Positions 14,787 to 25,177 of a stretch of DNA of 46,633 nt are shown piece by piece. Origin of the DNA: Burkholderiales bacterium (lineage in GTDB: Bacteria; Pseudomonadota; Gammaproteobacteria; Burkholderiales; Burkholderiaceae_C); contig CANCFV010000018.1 of assembly GCA_947377275.1 (NCBI GenBank), positions 1-46,633 of the forward strand, in the 5' to 3' direction. The translations under genes were made by a program, and so were the position numbers. Position 1 is the first letter of the stretch. Each line of letters starts with the position of its first letter. The notes under the pieces are model-generated. The model saw nothing but the letters and a program-made list of their open reading frames with translations, was not told the DNA's origin and searched no databases.

Positions 14787-17408
14787 TCAATCGGCTTGGC
14801 GCAAGGTCAAGCTGACCGGGCGCTGCAACACGCCGCGCAGGCTCCACCAGCCGCCCCCCCAGGCGAGCAAGGCACCCACCAGCGCGCCCAACAAAGGCCA
14901 CCACAGGGGTGCGTTCCACTCGAAGTCAAAGACCTTGACGGCCAGCGCCCAGCCCATGGCCAAAGCCGCCGTGGCCGCCAGCGTGCCCGCCAGTGCCCCG
15001 ACGCCCAGCAGTTCCACGCGCTGAACACGAGCCAGCAAAGCCTGAGTGGCGCCCAGAGAGCGCAGCACAGCCCACTCGCGGGCGCGGCGCTCGCGCGACG
15101 TCATCAAGCCCGCCATGAGCACGATCAGGCCGGCGGCCAAGGTGAACACGAACAAGAACTCGACCGCCGTGATCACCTGCGACAACACCCCCTGCACCTG
15201 CGCCAGCGTGGCCGACACATCGACCACGGTGATGTTGGGGAAACGCTGAACCAGGTCACGGTCCAGCTTGGCGGTGGGTGGCACCCTGAAGGCGGTGATG
15301 TAGCTGACGGGCCACTGGGGCATCTGGGCAGATGGCGCCATCACAAAGAAATTGACCCGCATGGACGACCAGTCCACCTTGCGCAGGCTGGTGATGCGCC
15401 CTTCTTGGGTCGTGCCTGCCATGTCAAAACTCAATCGGTCGCCCAAATGCAAACCCAGGGTCTTGGCCAAACCCTCTTCCACGCTGAAGGCGTCGGCCTC
15501 GTTGGGCGTGTAGCGGCCCGACACCACCGGGTTCTGGGGCGGCGCCACATCGGCATGGCTGAGGTTGAACTCGCGCTCGACCAGGCGCTGGGCGCGCTCT
15601 TCGCTGTAGTCATCGGGCTTGACGGGTTTGCCGTTGATGGCCACCAGCCGTGCCCTGACCATGGGGTACCAGTCAAAGTGCTGCACACCGGCCTGCTTGA
15701 TCATCGCCTTGAAAGGCTCGACCTGATCGGGCTGGATGTTGATGACAAAGCGGTTGGGCGCATCGGCCGGCGTGGCCGCCCGCCAACTGTCGACCAGGTC
15801 GGTGCGGATCAAGATCAACAACATCAGCGACAACAAGCCCATGCCCAAAGCGCACACCTGCACCACCGTGTGGGCCGGCTGGGCCGTGAGCTGGCGGGTG
15901 GCCAGGCTCCACCACGTGGGCAAACGCCCGGCCAGTCGCCCTGCGGCAGCCCTCAAGCCCAGCACGGCCAACCAAGCCAGCAAGGCGAACACGGCTGTGG
16001 AGGCCGCAAAGCCGCCCAGCGCGATGGCGCCCAGCTTGGCGTCACGCGCCACCACCATCAACAAGCCCGCCAAGGCGCCGCCACCGAGCAACCACATCAA
16101 GGTGGTCGAGGCCTGCAACTGGCCCAGGTCGCGGCGCAGCACACGCAAGGGTGGCACGCTGGCCAACTGCAGCACGGGCGGCAAACCGAAACCCAGGGTC
16201 AACATCACCCCCACAGACAACCCCAAAGCGATGGGCTGCCAGCCCGCCGCGGGCAAGTCCACACCCACCAAGCTGGCCAACAGGCTGACAAACACGAGGT
16301 GGAACAACCAACCCAGCGCCAAGCCAATCACGCTGGCGAGGCCACCGATGAAGGCGAATTGAAGCCCGTAGGACCAAGCCATGGTGCGCTGGGGCATGCC
16401 CAAGACGCGCAGCAAGGCGCAGTCGTCCAGCCTGCGCTGGGCAAAGTCCCTCGACACCAAGGCCACGGCCACAGCCGACAAAAGCGCGGCCAGCAGGGCC
16501 ACCAGGCGCAAGAACAGGCCGGCGCGATCCAGGGTGGCGCGCATTTCTGGGCGGCCTTGTTCGAGCGTTTCGACACGCAAACCGCGGGTGGTGTCGGCCT
16601 GCTTGCGGGCCACGGCCACAAACCGATCGACACCCGGGTTGGTTGCCGCCCGGGCCGCGTTCAGTGCCGCCGGCGATGCAGCGGTCGATGCTTTGATGCC
16701 ACCCGCATCGTTGGCACGCGCGGGCCCCGCCACCAGCAAGCGGTAGGTCACACGGCTGGCGGGCTGGATCAGCTCGGTGGCGGGCAAATCGGCCTCGCGC
16801 ATCAGCACACGGGGTGAAAAGCTCGAAAAACCGGCGCCGCGATCGGGCTCGCTGGCAATCGCCGCGTCGATCACGAACCGGGCCTCACCGAGCCACACGC
16901 TCTGGCCCACGCGCAGGTTGAGCGTCAGCAGCAGGGCCGGATCCACCCACACGCGCCCGGCAGGTGGGCCGCCCACCGGGGCAGGCCGCGTGGGTGAGCC
17001 CACATCACCGTCGCGCAAAGTGAGTCGCCCACGCAAGGGGTAGGCATCGCTCACCGCCTTGAGCGTGGCCAGCTTGGCCTCGCCACCGACTTCATCGGGC
17101 GCGCGGGCCATGCTCTGGAAAACGGCGGTGCGCGCCGTGCGCAAGCCCAGTTCTTGGGCGGCAAGGGCCAAAGGTGCGGGCACAGCCTGATCGGCCACGG
17201 CCACGGCATCGGCGCCCAGCAGTTGCGCCGCATCTCGGCTCAAGCCCCGCTCGATGCGGTCGGCAAAGAAGGCGACAGCAGTGAGTGCCGCCACAGCCAA
17301 GACCACAGCCAAGAGCAAAAAGCGCATGCTGCTGGCGCGCAGGTCGCGGCGCGTCTGTGTCCAGGCCCAGCGCCAGGCTGGCAGGGTCAAAGCAGGCAAG
17401 TCACTCAT
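14787..17408 (-). CDS. large FtsX-family ABC permease, YbbP-like
   Basis: 873 residues, close to the size of E. coli YbbP. An N-terminal membrane helix (about 27-47), a long periplasmic region, a first FtsX-like helix block near 305-430, a helix pair and second periplasmic region to about 725, and a second FtsX block to the end. YbbP works with the ATPase YbbA and the esterase TesA and is thought to handle lipophilic or cell-envelope substrates. No ATPase gene lies beside it here: both neighbours are unrelated and oppositely oriented. Its ATPase is therefore encoded elsewhere or the gene is a split-off. Confidence 0.85.
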   Translation of the reverse strand: MSDLPALTLPAWRWAWTQTRRDLRASSMRFLLLAVVLAVAALTAVAFFADRIERGLSRDAAQLLGADAVAVADQAVPAPLALAAQELGLRTARTAVFQSMARAPDEVGGEAKLATLKAVSDAYPLRGRLTLRDGDVGSPTRPAPVGGPPAGRVWVDPALLLTLNLRVGQSVWLGEARFVIDAAIASEPDRGAGFSSFSPRVLMREADLPATELIQPASRVTYRLLVAGPARANDAGGIKASTAASPAALNAARAATNPGVDRFVAVARKQADTTRGLRVETLEQGRPEMRATLDRAGLFLRLVALLAALLSAVAVALVSRDFAQRRLDDCALLRVLGMPQRTMAWSYGLQFAFIGGLASVIGLALGWLFHLVFVSLLASLVGVDLPAAGWQPIALGLSVGVMLTLGFGLPPVLQLASVPPLRVLRRDLGQLQASTTLMWLLGGGALAGLLMVVARDAKLGAIALGGFAASTAVFALLAWLAVLGLRAAAGRLAGRLPTWWSLATRQLTAQPAHTVVQVCALGMGLLSLMLLILIRTDLVDSWRAATPADAPNRFVINIQPDQVEPFKAMIKQAGVQHFDWYPMVRARLVAINGKPVKPDDYSEERAQRLVEREFNLSHADVAPPQNPVVSGRYTPNEADAFSVEEGLAKTLGLHLGDRLSFDMAGTTQEGRITSLRKVDWSSMRVNFFVMAPSAQMPQWPVSYITAFRVPPTAKLDRDLVQRFPNITVVDVSATLAQVQGVLSQVITAVEFLFVFTLAAGLIVLMAGLMTSRERRAREWAVLRSLGATQALLARVQRVELLGVGALAGTLAATAALAMGWALAVKVFDFEWNAPLWWPLLGALVGALLAWGGGWWSLRGVLQRPVSLTLRQAD

Positions 17409-17478
17409 GTGTGCGTCAAAATGGCGAGATTCAGACAGATGATGTCAGCATAGTTTGCAACCTGCTTTGGCCCCGTAC

Positions 17479-18213
17479 ATGCCCGTTGACTATTTGAGGA
17501 CGCTCACCTCCCCGCAGCGCACACGCAGTGCCGACGTTCACCTGGGTGTTTCCCTGGCCTTCGTGGCAGGCGCCATCAACGCCGGGGGCTTCTTGGCCGT
17601 CAACGTGTACACCTCGCACATGACCGGGCTGCTGTCTGGCATGGCGGACGACCTGGCACTGGGCCGCGTCGATCTGGCCTTGTTGGGGCTGGTGTCACTG
17701 GTGTCGTTCGTGGCTGGGGCTGCTTCATCGGCCGTGGTGATCAACCTGGGCCACCGGCAGCATTCGCCTCACTTGTACGCCTGGCCGCTCTTGGTCGAAG
17801 CCCTGTTGCTGCTGGCTTTTGGGATGATGGGGTCAGAGCGCCACTTGATCGGGATCTCGATGGGGCTGACCGTGGCGCTGCTGTGCTTCTTGATGGGCTG
17901 GCAAAACGCCATGATCACCAAAATCTCCCGCGCCGAGATCCGCACCACCCATGTCACCGGCATGGTCACCGACATCGGCATTGAGCTGGGAAAAATGCTT
18001 TACTGGAACCACTTGCCCGACACCGAACAGACACCGGCCGTGCGTGCAAACCAAGCCAAGCTCGCCCTGCTGATGAAATTGGTTGGGGCTTTCGTATTGG
18101 GTGGCTTGCTGGGGGCGCTGGGGTTCAAGCACCTGGGCTACATCTCGACCGTGCCCCTGGCTCTGGTGCTGGCCACACTGGCCGCGGTTCAATTCTTGCC
18201 ACAACGCCGTTGA
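17479..18213 (+). CDS. DUF1275 (YoaK-type) membrane protein
   Basis: 244 residues from the ATG at 17479; a TTG at 17455 would add eight residues with no better ribosome site. Six hydrophobic segments and the family landmarks: AFVAGAINAGGFLAV near the start, YTSHMTGLLSGMA, and the GWQNAMITKISRAEIRTTHVTGMVTDIG block. Function of the family is not known. Transcribed divergently from the large permease and followed after 22 bases by the dioxygenase-like gene, probably one transcript. Confidence 0.85.
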   Translation: MPVDYLRTLTSPQRTRSADVHLGVSLAFVAGAINAGGFLAVNVYTSHMTGLLSGMADDLALGRVDLALLGLVSLVSFVAGAASSAVVINLGHRQHSPHLYAWPLLVEALLLLAFGMMGSERHLIGISMGLTVALLCFLMGWQNAMITKISRAEIRTTHVTGMVTDIGIELGKMLYWNHLPDTEQTPAVRANQAKLALLMKLVGAFVLGGLLGALGFKHLGYISTVPLALVLATLAAVQFLPQRR

Positions 18214-18235
18214 GCCCTTCTGCACGAACACCACC

Positions 18236-19132
18236 ATGGTCAACACCCCCGCCCGCATCCCCACAGCTCAAACGGCTGCGCCGTGGCCCACCTTGTTCCT
18301 GTCGCACGGCTCCCCCATGATCGCCGTCGAGCCGGGCGAGGCGGGCTTGTTCATGCAACGCGCGGGCCGCGCCATGGACGCGCTGTGGGGGCGACCGAAA
18401 GCGGTGGTGATCGTGTCGCCGCACACGGCCACAAAGGCCACGCACGTGCTGTCGGCCGGGCGTCATGAGGCCATCCATGACTTCGGCGGCTTCCCACCCG
18501 CCCTGTACGAGTTGCGCTACAACGCGCCTGGCTCGCCCGAGGTGGCGCAGGCTGTCGGCACATTGCTCCAACGATCGGGCCTGCCAGCCCAGGTCACCGA
18601 GCACAGCGGCCTGGACCATGGCATCTGGACCACGCTGATGCACCTCTACCCACAGGCCGGTGTGCCGGTGGTGCCGATTTCGCTCAACCCGCACGCCAGC
18701 ACACAGGCCTTGATGGACACGGGCCGGGCCCTGCAAAGCCTTGCGCACGAAGGCGTGCTGGTGGTGGGATCAGGCAGCCTGACGCACAACCTGCAGCGCT
18801 TTTTCTCACAGCCCTTGCCAGTGGATGCACCCGAGATGGCCGACAGCGCCGCGTTCAGGGCCTGGGTGGCCGCGCGCGCTGAACAGAACGACTGGCCGGC
18901 CTTGCTGGACTACCGCGCGCAAGCACCCTACGCCCAAGCCATGCACCCCACACAAGAGCACTGGCTGCCCTTCTACTTTGCCGCCGGTGCGGGCACACCC
19001 ACCGGCGCAGCTGCGCCCGAGGTGAGCGTGCGACTGCATGGCAGCGTGACCCACGGCCACCTCGCCATGGACGCCTATGGCTTCGGGCCTGGCGCCCAGG
19101 CGCTGGCGAACGCCCTGGCGCAGCCCAGCTGA
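18236..19132 (+). CDS. class III extradiol ring-cleavage dioxygenase family, YgiD/DODA-like
   Basis: 298 residues, the same length as E. coli YgiD. Start at the first ATG after the DUF1275 stop. Probable metal ligands are His in FLSHGSPM, His in IVSPHTATKATH, and His in GLDHGIWTTL, the order found in the 4,5-DOPA-dioxygenase-extradiol-like proteins. The family cleaves catechols such as L-DOPA in plants and some bacteria; the bacterial physiological substrate is unknown. Ends 15 bases from the convergent adenine deaminase gene. No aromatic-degradation genes are nearby. Confidence 0.85.
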   Translation: MVNTPARIPTAQTAAPWPTLFLSHGSPMIAVEPGEAGLFMQRAGRAMDALWGRPKAVVIVSPHTATKATHVLSAGRHEAIHDFGGFPPALYELRYNAPGSPEVAQAVGTLLQRSGLPAQVTEHSGLDHGIWTTLMHLYPQAGVPVVPISLNPHASTQALMDTGRALQSLAHEGVLVVGSGSLTHNLQRFFSQPLPVDAPEMADSAAFRAWVAARAEQNDWPALLDYRAQAPYAQAMHPTQEHWLPFYFAAGAGTPTGAAAPEVSVRLHGSVTHGHLAMDAYGFGPGAQALANALAQPS

Positions 19133-19147
19133 AACGCCAATGACGGG

Positions 19148-20257
<1,110 letters not shown>

Positions 20258-20269
20258 TCAATCGACAGA

Positions 20270-20287
20270 TCAAACAAATCAAACAAA
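20270..20287. repeat. two tandem copies of TCAAACAAA
   Basis: TCAAACAAA occurs at 20270-20278 and 20279-20287, followed by a degenerate third start (TCGAAC). It lies between the terminator of the transporter operon and the adenine deaminase start, in an unusually AT-rich patch. It could be part of a promoter or a U-rich leader element; nothing decides this. Confidence 0.4.
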
Positions 20288-20303
20288 TCGAACGGAAAAC
20301 GGA

Positions 20304-20333
20304 AAAGACCGTCGACACAGGCCGACGGTCTTT
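20304..20333 (-). terminator. intrinsic terminator of the purine transporter operon
   Basis: AAAGACCGTCG (20304-20314) and CGACGGTCTTT (20323-20333) form an 11-bp perfect stem around an 8-base loop. On the minus strand the stem is followed by TTTTCCGTTTTCC, a T-rich run. It lies 28 bases past the BMP gene's stop. Confidence 0.85.
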
Positions 20334-20361
20334 GGAGGCTCAGGCGTTCACGCCCGAGGCA

Positions 20362-21528
20362 TCACTTGCCCGAAGGCACTTTGGCATCCACGCCCTTGAC
20401 GTAGAAGTTAATGCCACCGAGGAACTTGTCATCGGCGACCACGTCTTTGGCCAGCACTTCCTTGCCGTCTTGACCCACGATGGGGCCCTTGAAGACAGAG
20501 AAGCTGCCGTCCTTCAGACTGGCCTTGATGGACTCGACCTTGGCCTTGGTTTCGGCAGACACGGCATCAGAGATGGACACCACATCGATCGCACCTTCCT
20601 TGACACCCCACCACACACCGCCGGTGGCCCAAGTGCCTTCCAGCGCGTCCTTGGTGGCCTTGATGTAGTACGGAGCCCAATTGATGATGGCCGAGGCCAA
20701 GTGAGCCTTGGGCGCGATGGCGCTCATGTCCGAGTCCCAACCGAAGGCGTGCTTGCCAGCCTTTTCAGCGGTTTGCAGCACAGCGGGCGAGTCGGTGTTC
20801 TGGAACAGCACGTCGGCACCTTGGTTCAGCAGGCTCTGTGCGCCTTCGGTTTCCTTGGGAGGATCAAACCAGCTGTTCACCCACACGACCTTGGTCTTGA
20901 TCTTGGGGTTGATGGTTTGGGCGCCCAGGGTGAAGGCGTTGATGTTGCGGATCACCTCAGGGATGGGGATGGAGCCCACCACGCCCACGGTGCCCGACTT
21001 GCTCACGCTGCCAGCGATCACGCCGGCAAGGTAGGCACCTTCGTAGGTGCGCGAGTCATAGGTGCGCATGTTGGGCGCGGTTTTGTAGCCTGTGGCGTGC
21101 TCGAACTTGACGTTGGGGCTGTCAGCGGCAACCTTGAGCATGGGCTCCATGTAGCCGAAGGTCGTGCCGAACACCAGGGTGTTGCCTTGGCCGACCAGGT
21201 CGCGTATCACGCGCTCGGCTTCAGGGCCCTCGGGCACCTTCTCGACGAACATCGTTTTGATCTTGTCGCCGTACTCTTTTTCAAGGGCCAGACGCGCCTT
21301 GTCGTGCGCAAAGGTCCAGCCAGCGTCGCCCACCGGGCCGACGTAGGCAAATGCGATCTTCAAAGGCTCTTTGGGAGCCGCTGCCACGGATGCAGGCTCA
21401 GAAGCGGCCGAAGCAGCCTCGGGCGCTGCAGCGTCCTTCTTGCCGCAGGCAACGAGGCCGGCGGTTGCAGCGATGGCGGCCAAGGCACTGATCTTCAGCA
21501 ATGCACGCTTGGACAAAGGTGAGGTCAT
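20362..21528 (-). CDS. BMP-family substrate-binding lipoprotein of a purine ABC transporter
   Basis: 388 residues. Lipoprotein signal with lipobox LVAC (Cys28), then an Ala/Glu-rich linker and the basic-membrane-protein fold (about 50-388: FAYVGPVGDAGWTFAHDKAR, TVGVVGSIPIPEVIRNINAF, GWDSDMSAIAPKAH). BMP proteins such as TmpC, PnrA and NupN bind purine nucleosides. Neighbouring permease and ATPase genes and the purine degradation genes support a purine nucleoside or base ligand. GGAG precedes the ATG. It is the last gene of the transporter operon, 90 bases behind the second permease gene. Confidence 0.92.
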   Translation of the reverse strand: MTSPLSKRALLKISALAAIAATAGLVACGKKDAAAPEAASAASEPASVAAAPKEPLKIAFAYVGPVGDAGWTFAHDKARLALEKEYGDKIKTMFVEKVPEGPEAERVIRDLVGQGNTLVFGTTFGYMEPMLKVAADSPNVKFEHATGYKTAPNMRTYDSRTYEGAYLAGVIAGSVSKSGTVGVVGSIPIPEVIRNINAFTLGAQTINPKIKTKVVWVNSWFDPPKETEGAQSLLNQGADVLFQNTDSPAVLQTAEKAGKHAFGWDSDMSAIAPKAHLASAIINWAPYYIKATKDALEGTWATGGVWWGVKEGAIDVVSISDAVSAETKAKVESIKASLKDGSFSVFKGPIVGQDGKEVLAKDVVADDKFLGGINFYVKGVDAKVPSGK

Positions 21529-21565
21529 GTCATCTCCAGGGTTGAAAACTGCTCAAACTCAACAG

Positions 21566-21583
21566 GCCCGGCCACGGCCGAGC
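21566..21583 (-). other. intercistronic hairpin ahead of the binding-protein gene
   Basis: GCCCGGCC (21566-21573) and GGCCGAGC (21576-21583) pair with one G-U wobble and a very tight loop, so in practice a 7-bp stem with a 4-base loop. No T-tract. Hairpins between ABC permease and binding-protein genes often stabilise one part of the mRNA; here that role is a guess. Confidence 0.35.
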
Positions 21584-21618
21584 GGGACAAATACGACAGC
21601 AGCAACGATCATGCCGGC

Positions 21619-22545
21619 TCAGGCGCCCGGATGGAAGGGCTTGCCCAAAGACGCAGGCATGTTGATGCGAATCCACATCGGATTGCGCGAGATCAGCACC
21701 AGCACGACGATGGTGGCGAGGTACGGCAGCATGGTCAGGAACTGGCTTGGAATCTGCACGCCCTGCCCTTGTAGCTGGAACTGCAGCATCGTCACGCCGC
21801 CGAACAAATAAGCGCCCAGCAAGACACGCCCCGGGCGCCAGGTGGCGAAGGTGGTCAAGGCCAGCGCAATCCAGCCTTTGCCGGCCACCATGCCCTCGAC
21901 CCACAGCGGCGTGTACACGGTCGACACGTACGCCCCCGCGATGCCACACAAGGCGCCACCGACCACGACCGCCAGCAGGCGAATGCGCCTGACGGGGTAG
22001 CCCAAGGCGTGCGCCGACTCTGGGGACTCGCCCACGGCACGCAGCACCAGGCCAGCACGGGTGCGCATGAGCATCCAGGTCAAGCCAATGGCCAGCGCCA
22101 CCGTCACGTAGACCATGGGGTGTTGCTTGAAGAACGCCTGCCCGACGAAGGGCAAGTCCGACAGCACGGGCACATCGAAGTGCGGCCGCTCAGGCAAGCG
22201 CTGCTGGGTGTAAGGGATGCCGACAAAGGCACTCAGCCCCGTGCCGAACAGGCTCAAGGCCAGCCCCGTGGCGTATTGATTGGTGTTGAGCCAGATGACC
22301 AGCACCCCAAACAGGGCGGCCAGCATGCCGCCTGCTGCGGCACCAGCGGCAAAGGCCATCCAGTCGCTACCGGTCTGGACGCAGGCGGCATAGCCAGCGA
22401 TGGCCGCCACCAACATCATCCCCTCGGCACCGAGGTTGAGCACGCCTGAGCGTTCGCTGATGAGCAGCCCCAAGGCCGCGATGGCCACCACGGTGCCCGC
22501 ATTGAGGGTGGCCGCGATCAACAGGGCCAGAGAATCGAGGTTCAT
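21619..22545 (-). CDS. purine ABC transporter permease (second subunit)
   Basis: 308 residues, about eight to nine hydrophobic segments. The N-terminal block ALGLLISERSGVLNLGAEGMMLV is the hallmark of BMP-type permeases (NupQ/YufQ and the RbsC superfamily). Starts at the ATG 22545, overlapping the first permease's stop by four bases. Works as a heterodimer with that permease in the inner membrane. Confidence 0.92.
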   Translation of the reverse strand: MNLDSLALLIAATLNAGTVVAIAALGLLISERSGVLNLGAEGMMLVAAIAGYAACVQTGSDWMAFAAGAAAGGMLAALFGVLVIWLNTNQYATGLALSLFGTGLSAFVGIPYTQQRLPERPHFDVPVLSDLPFVGQAFFKQHPMVYVTVALAIGLTWMLMRTRAGLVLRAVGESPESAHALGYPVRRIRLLAVVVGGALCGIAGAYVSTVYTPLWVEGMVAGKGWIALALTTFATWRPGRVLLGAYLFGGVTMLQFQLQGQGVQIPSQFLTMLPYLATIVVLVLISRNPMWIRINMPASLGKPFHPGA

Positions 22546-23615
22546 GCTTGCCCCTTGACTGCGGAAACCCAGCGCAGACGCTGGTGAACAAAGGTGTCGC
22601 AGGCCAGCAGCGCAAACAGCAACAAGCCCTGGAAGACGCCCGTGAGCGCCTTGGGCAGGCCCAAGCGCGACTGCGCCAACTCGCCACCGATGTAGAACAT
22701 GCTCATCAAAATGGCCGAGAACACAATGGCCACGGGGTTGAGCCGCCCGACAAAGGCCACGATGATGGCCGCAAAGCCGTAGCCCAAGGGCACGTAGGGC
22801 GTGAGCTGCCCCTGAGGGCCGATGACATCGATGCCGCCGGCCAAACCGGCCATGCCGCCCGACAGCAGCAACGCGGTCCACAAGGCCTTGCGAGACGAAA
22901 ACCCGGCATAGCGCGCAGCCAAAGGCGCGGTGCCACCCACCTGCATCTGAAAGCCCGAGAAGGTGCGGAACAAGAACACCCCAAACCCGATCACGGCAGC
23001 CAGGGCCACAAACACGCCGGCGTTGATGCGAAAGCCCTGAAAGAGCTTGGGCATGCGTGTCATGTCCAAGAAGGTGATGGTCTGCGGGAAGTTGTAGCCA
23101 GCAGGGTCCTTCCAAGGGCCATAGACCAAGTAGCTCAAGAACATCTCGGCCACATAAACCAGCATCAGGCTGACCAGGATCTCACTGGCATGGAAACGGT
23201 CGCGCAGAAAGGCCACGATGGCCGCCCACAAGGCCCCGCCCAGCATGCCAGCCAGCAAGATGGGCACGACGATCCAAGCGCTGCTCTCAGGGGTGGCGCG
23301 CATGGCCACACCGCCTGCGAACACAGCGCCCATGATGAACTGCCCCTCGGCGCCGATGTTCCACAGGTTGGCCCTGAAACACACGGCCAGCCCTAAGGCG
23401 ATGAGCACCAAGGGCGTTGCCTTGATGCTCAACTCGGACAAGGCATAGGCGCCCCGCAGCGGCTCAATGAAAAACACCCGCAAACCCGCCACAGGGTCTT
23501 TGCCCAAGGATGCGAACAAGGCCACGCCCACCACCACGGTGATGAGCAGGGCGATCAACGGAGAGGCCACCGACAGCAGCTTCGATGGCGCGGGGCGCGG
23601 CTCAAGCTTGAACAT
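22542..23615 (-). CDS. purine ABC transporter permease (first subunit)
   Basis: 357 residues from the ATG starting MFKLEPRPAPSK; a longer frame upstream lies inside the ATPase gene. Ten or so hydrophobic segments; the conserved CFRANLWNIGAEGQFIMGAVFAG block matches NupP/YufP-type permeases. Overlaps the ATPase gene by 14 bases and the next permease by four, so all three are coupled. Confidence 0.92.
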   Translation of the reverse strand: MFKLEPRPAPSKLLSVASPLIALLITVVVGVALFASLGKDPVAGLRVFFIEPLRGAYALSELSIKATPLVLIALGLAVCFRANLWNIGAEGQFIMGAVFAGGVAMRATPESSAWIVVPILLAGMLGGALWAAIVAFLRDRFHASEILVSLMLVYVAEMFLSYLVYGPWKDPAGYNFPQTITFLDMTRMPKLFQGFRINAGVFVALAAVIGFGVFLFRTFSGFQMQVGGTAPLAARYAGFSSRKALWTALLLSGGMAGLAGGIDVIGPQGQLTPYVPLGYGFAAIIVAFVGRLNPVAIVFSAILMSMFYIGGELAQSRLGLPKALTGVFQGLLLFALLACDTFVHQRLRWVSAVKGQA

Positions 23616-25128
23616 GCTCGCCCTCCGGTGTGTGCTGAGGCCACAGGCCACTCATCCACTCGCCGATCAAGGCCGTGGTGGCCTGGGCCACCGGGATGCT
23701 TGGCGACAGGCGGCCTTGCGCCATCACCATGAGGCGGTCACTGATTTCAAACAACTCGTCTAACTCCTCGCTGACCACGAGCACCGCACAACCGGCGTCG
23801 CGCAGCTTCAACAACTCGCCACGGATTTGTGCCGCAGCCCCCACATCAACACCCCAGGTGGGCTGCGACACCAGCAGCACCTTGGGCGCCGCCGAGATCT
23901 CACGTCCCATGATGAATTTCTGCAAGTTGCCGCCCGACAGGCTCTTGGCCAGCGCGTGCGACCCACCGGCCTTGACCTTGAAGCGCTCGATCAAGCTGGC
24001 GGCCATGCCTTCGATGGCGCCCATGCGCAACCAGCCGCCCGGCCCGATGCCGTCAGATCGCGTCAGCAAGGTGTTTTGGGCCAGCGACATGGTGGGCACG
24101 GCACCTCGGCCCAAGCGCTCTTCGGGCACGCTGTGCAGTCCGCGTGCGCGGCGCTCGCGCGGTGTCTCAAGGCCCATGTCGTGACCAAACAGGTGGACGC
24201 TGCCAGGCGCTGCGCGCGGGTCTTCGCCACTGAGCACGGCCATCAAGGCTTGCTGCCCGTTGCCCGATACGCCCGCAATGCCCAGGATTTCGCCGGTCTG
24301 CAAGCTCAAGGCGATGTCTTGCAAACTCACGCCAAACGGGTCTTGCTTGGGCACATTCAAGCCACGCACCGACAAGGCCACGTCGCCCAGCAAGGGCTCG
24401 CTGCGGTGCAACTCGGGCGTGTCGGCACCGATCATGAGGCGCGACAGGCTGGCGTTGCTCTCGTGCCTCGGATCGACTTCGCCCGTGACCTTGCCGCCAC
24501 GCAGCACGGTACAGCGGTGGCACAAGGCACGGATTTCGTCGAGCTTGTGGCTGATGTAGAGGATGGCGCAACCCTTGTCGGCCAACTGGCGCAGGGTCAC
24601 GAACAGCTTCTCAACGGCCTGTGGCGTGAGCACCGAAGTGGGCTCGTCCAAGATCAAGAGCTGCGGCTTGGTGAGCAAGGCGCGCACGATCTCGACGCGC
24701 TGGCGCTCGCCCACGCTCAGGGCATGCACGGGCCGGTGCGGGTCGACCTCCAGGCCGTATTCGCCCGAGACCTCAAGGATGCGCTCGGTCACAGCCTGCA
24801 GGCTCAATGACTTGTCCAGACCGAGCCAGACGTTCTCGGCCGCAGTGAGGGTGTCAAAGAGCGAGAAGTGTTGGAAGACCATGCTGATGCCCAGCGCACG
24901 GGCCTCTTGCGGCGAGCCAATGCTCACGCGCTGACCGTTGAAGTGCATCTCGCCCGCGTCGGGCTTGACCGCGCCAAAGATGATCTTCATCAGCGTGGAC
25001 TTGCCGGCGCCGTTCTCGCCCAGCACGGCGTGGATCTCGCCGGGCAACACGGTGAGGCTGACCGCGTCGTTGGCACGCACGCTGGGGTACTGCTTGGTGA
25101 TGCCTCTGAGCTCAAGTCGGTGGGTCAT
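23602..25128 (-). CDS. purine ABC transporter ATP-binding protein (two ATPase domains)
   Basis: 508 residues from the ATG starting MTHRLELRG, two nucleotide-binding domains in one chain as in NupO/YufO. First domain: Walker A GENGAGKST, signature LSVGERQRVEIVRAL, Walker B LLILDEPTSVL. Second domain: the Walker A position reads GVSGNGQQAL, lacking the GKST, signature LSGGNLQKF, and the Walker B region reads LLVSQPTWGVD; this degenerate second site is normal for the ribose/BMP families. A longer reading frame to 25245 overlaps the guaD end and is not supported. Forty-nine bases behind guaD. Confidence 0.92.
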   Translation of the reverse strand: MTHRLELRGITKQYPSVRANDAVSLTVLPGEIHAVLGENGAGKSTLMKIIFGAVKPDAGEMHFNGQRVSIGSPQEARALGISMVFQHFSLFDTLTAAENVWLGLDKSLSLQAVTERILEVSGEYGLEVDPHRPVHALSVGERQRVEIVRALLTKPQLLILDEPTSVLTPQAVEKLFVTLRQLADKGCAILYISHKLDEIRALCHRCTVLRGGKVTGEVDPRHESNASLSRLMIGADTPELHRSEPLLGDVALSVRGLNVPKQDPFGVSLQDIALSLQTGEILGIAGVSGNGQQALMAVLSGEDPRAAPGSVHLFGHDMGLETPRERRARGLHSVPEERLGRGAVPTMSLAQNTLLTRSDGIGPGGWLRMGAIEGMAASLIERFKVKAGGSHALAKSLSGGNLQKFIMGREISAAPKVLLVSQPTWGVDVGAAAQIRGELLKLRDAGCAVLVVSEELDELFEISDRLMVMAQGRLSPSIPVAQATTALIGEWMSGLWPQHTPEGEHVQA

Positions 25129-25177
25129 GCTGGCAGGTGCTTGGTGCAAAAAGGGTGAAAGAGGCGCATCGGTTTGA

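Noticed and set aside
14709-16817. 702-codon open frame on the plus strand
   Set aside because: Lies antisense to the FtsX-family permease; its product is rich in His, Gln, Arg and Gly with no domain, as expected for a GC-rich shadow frame.
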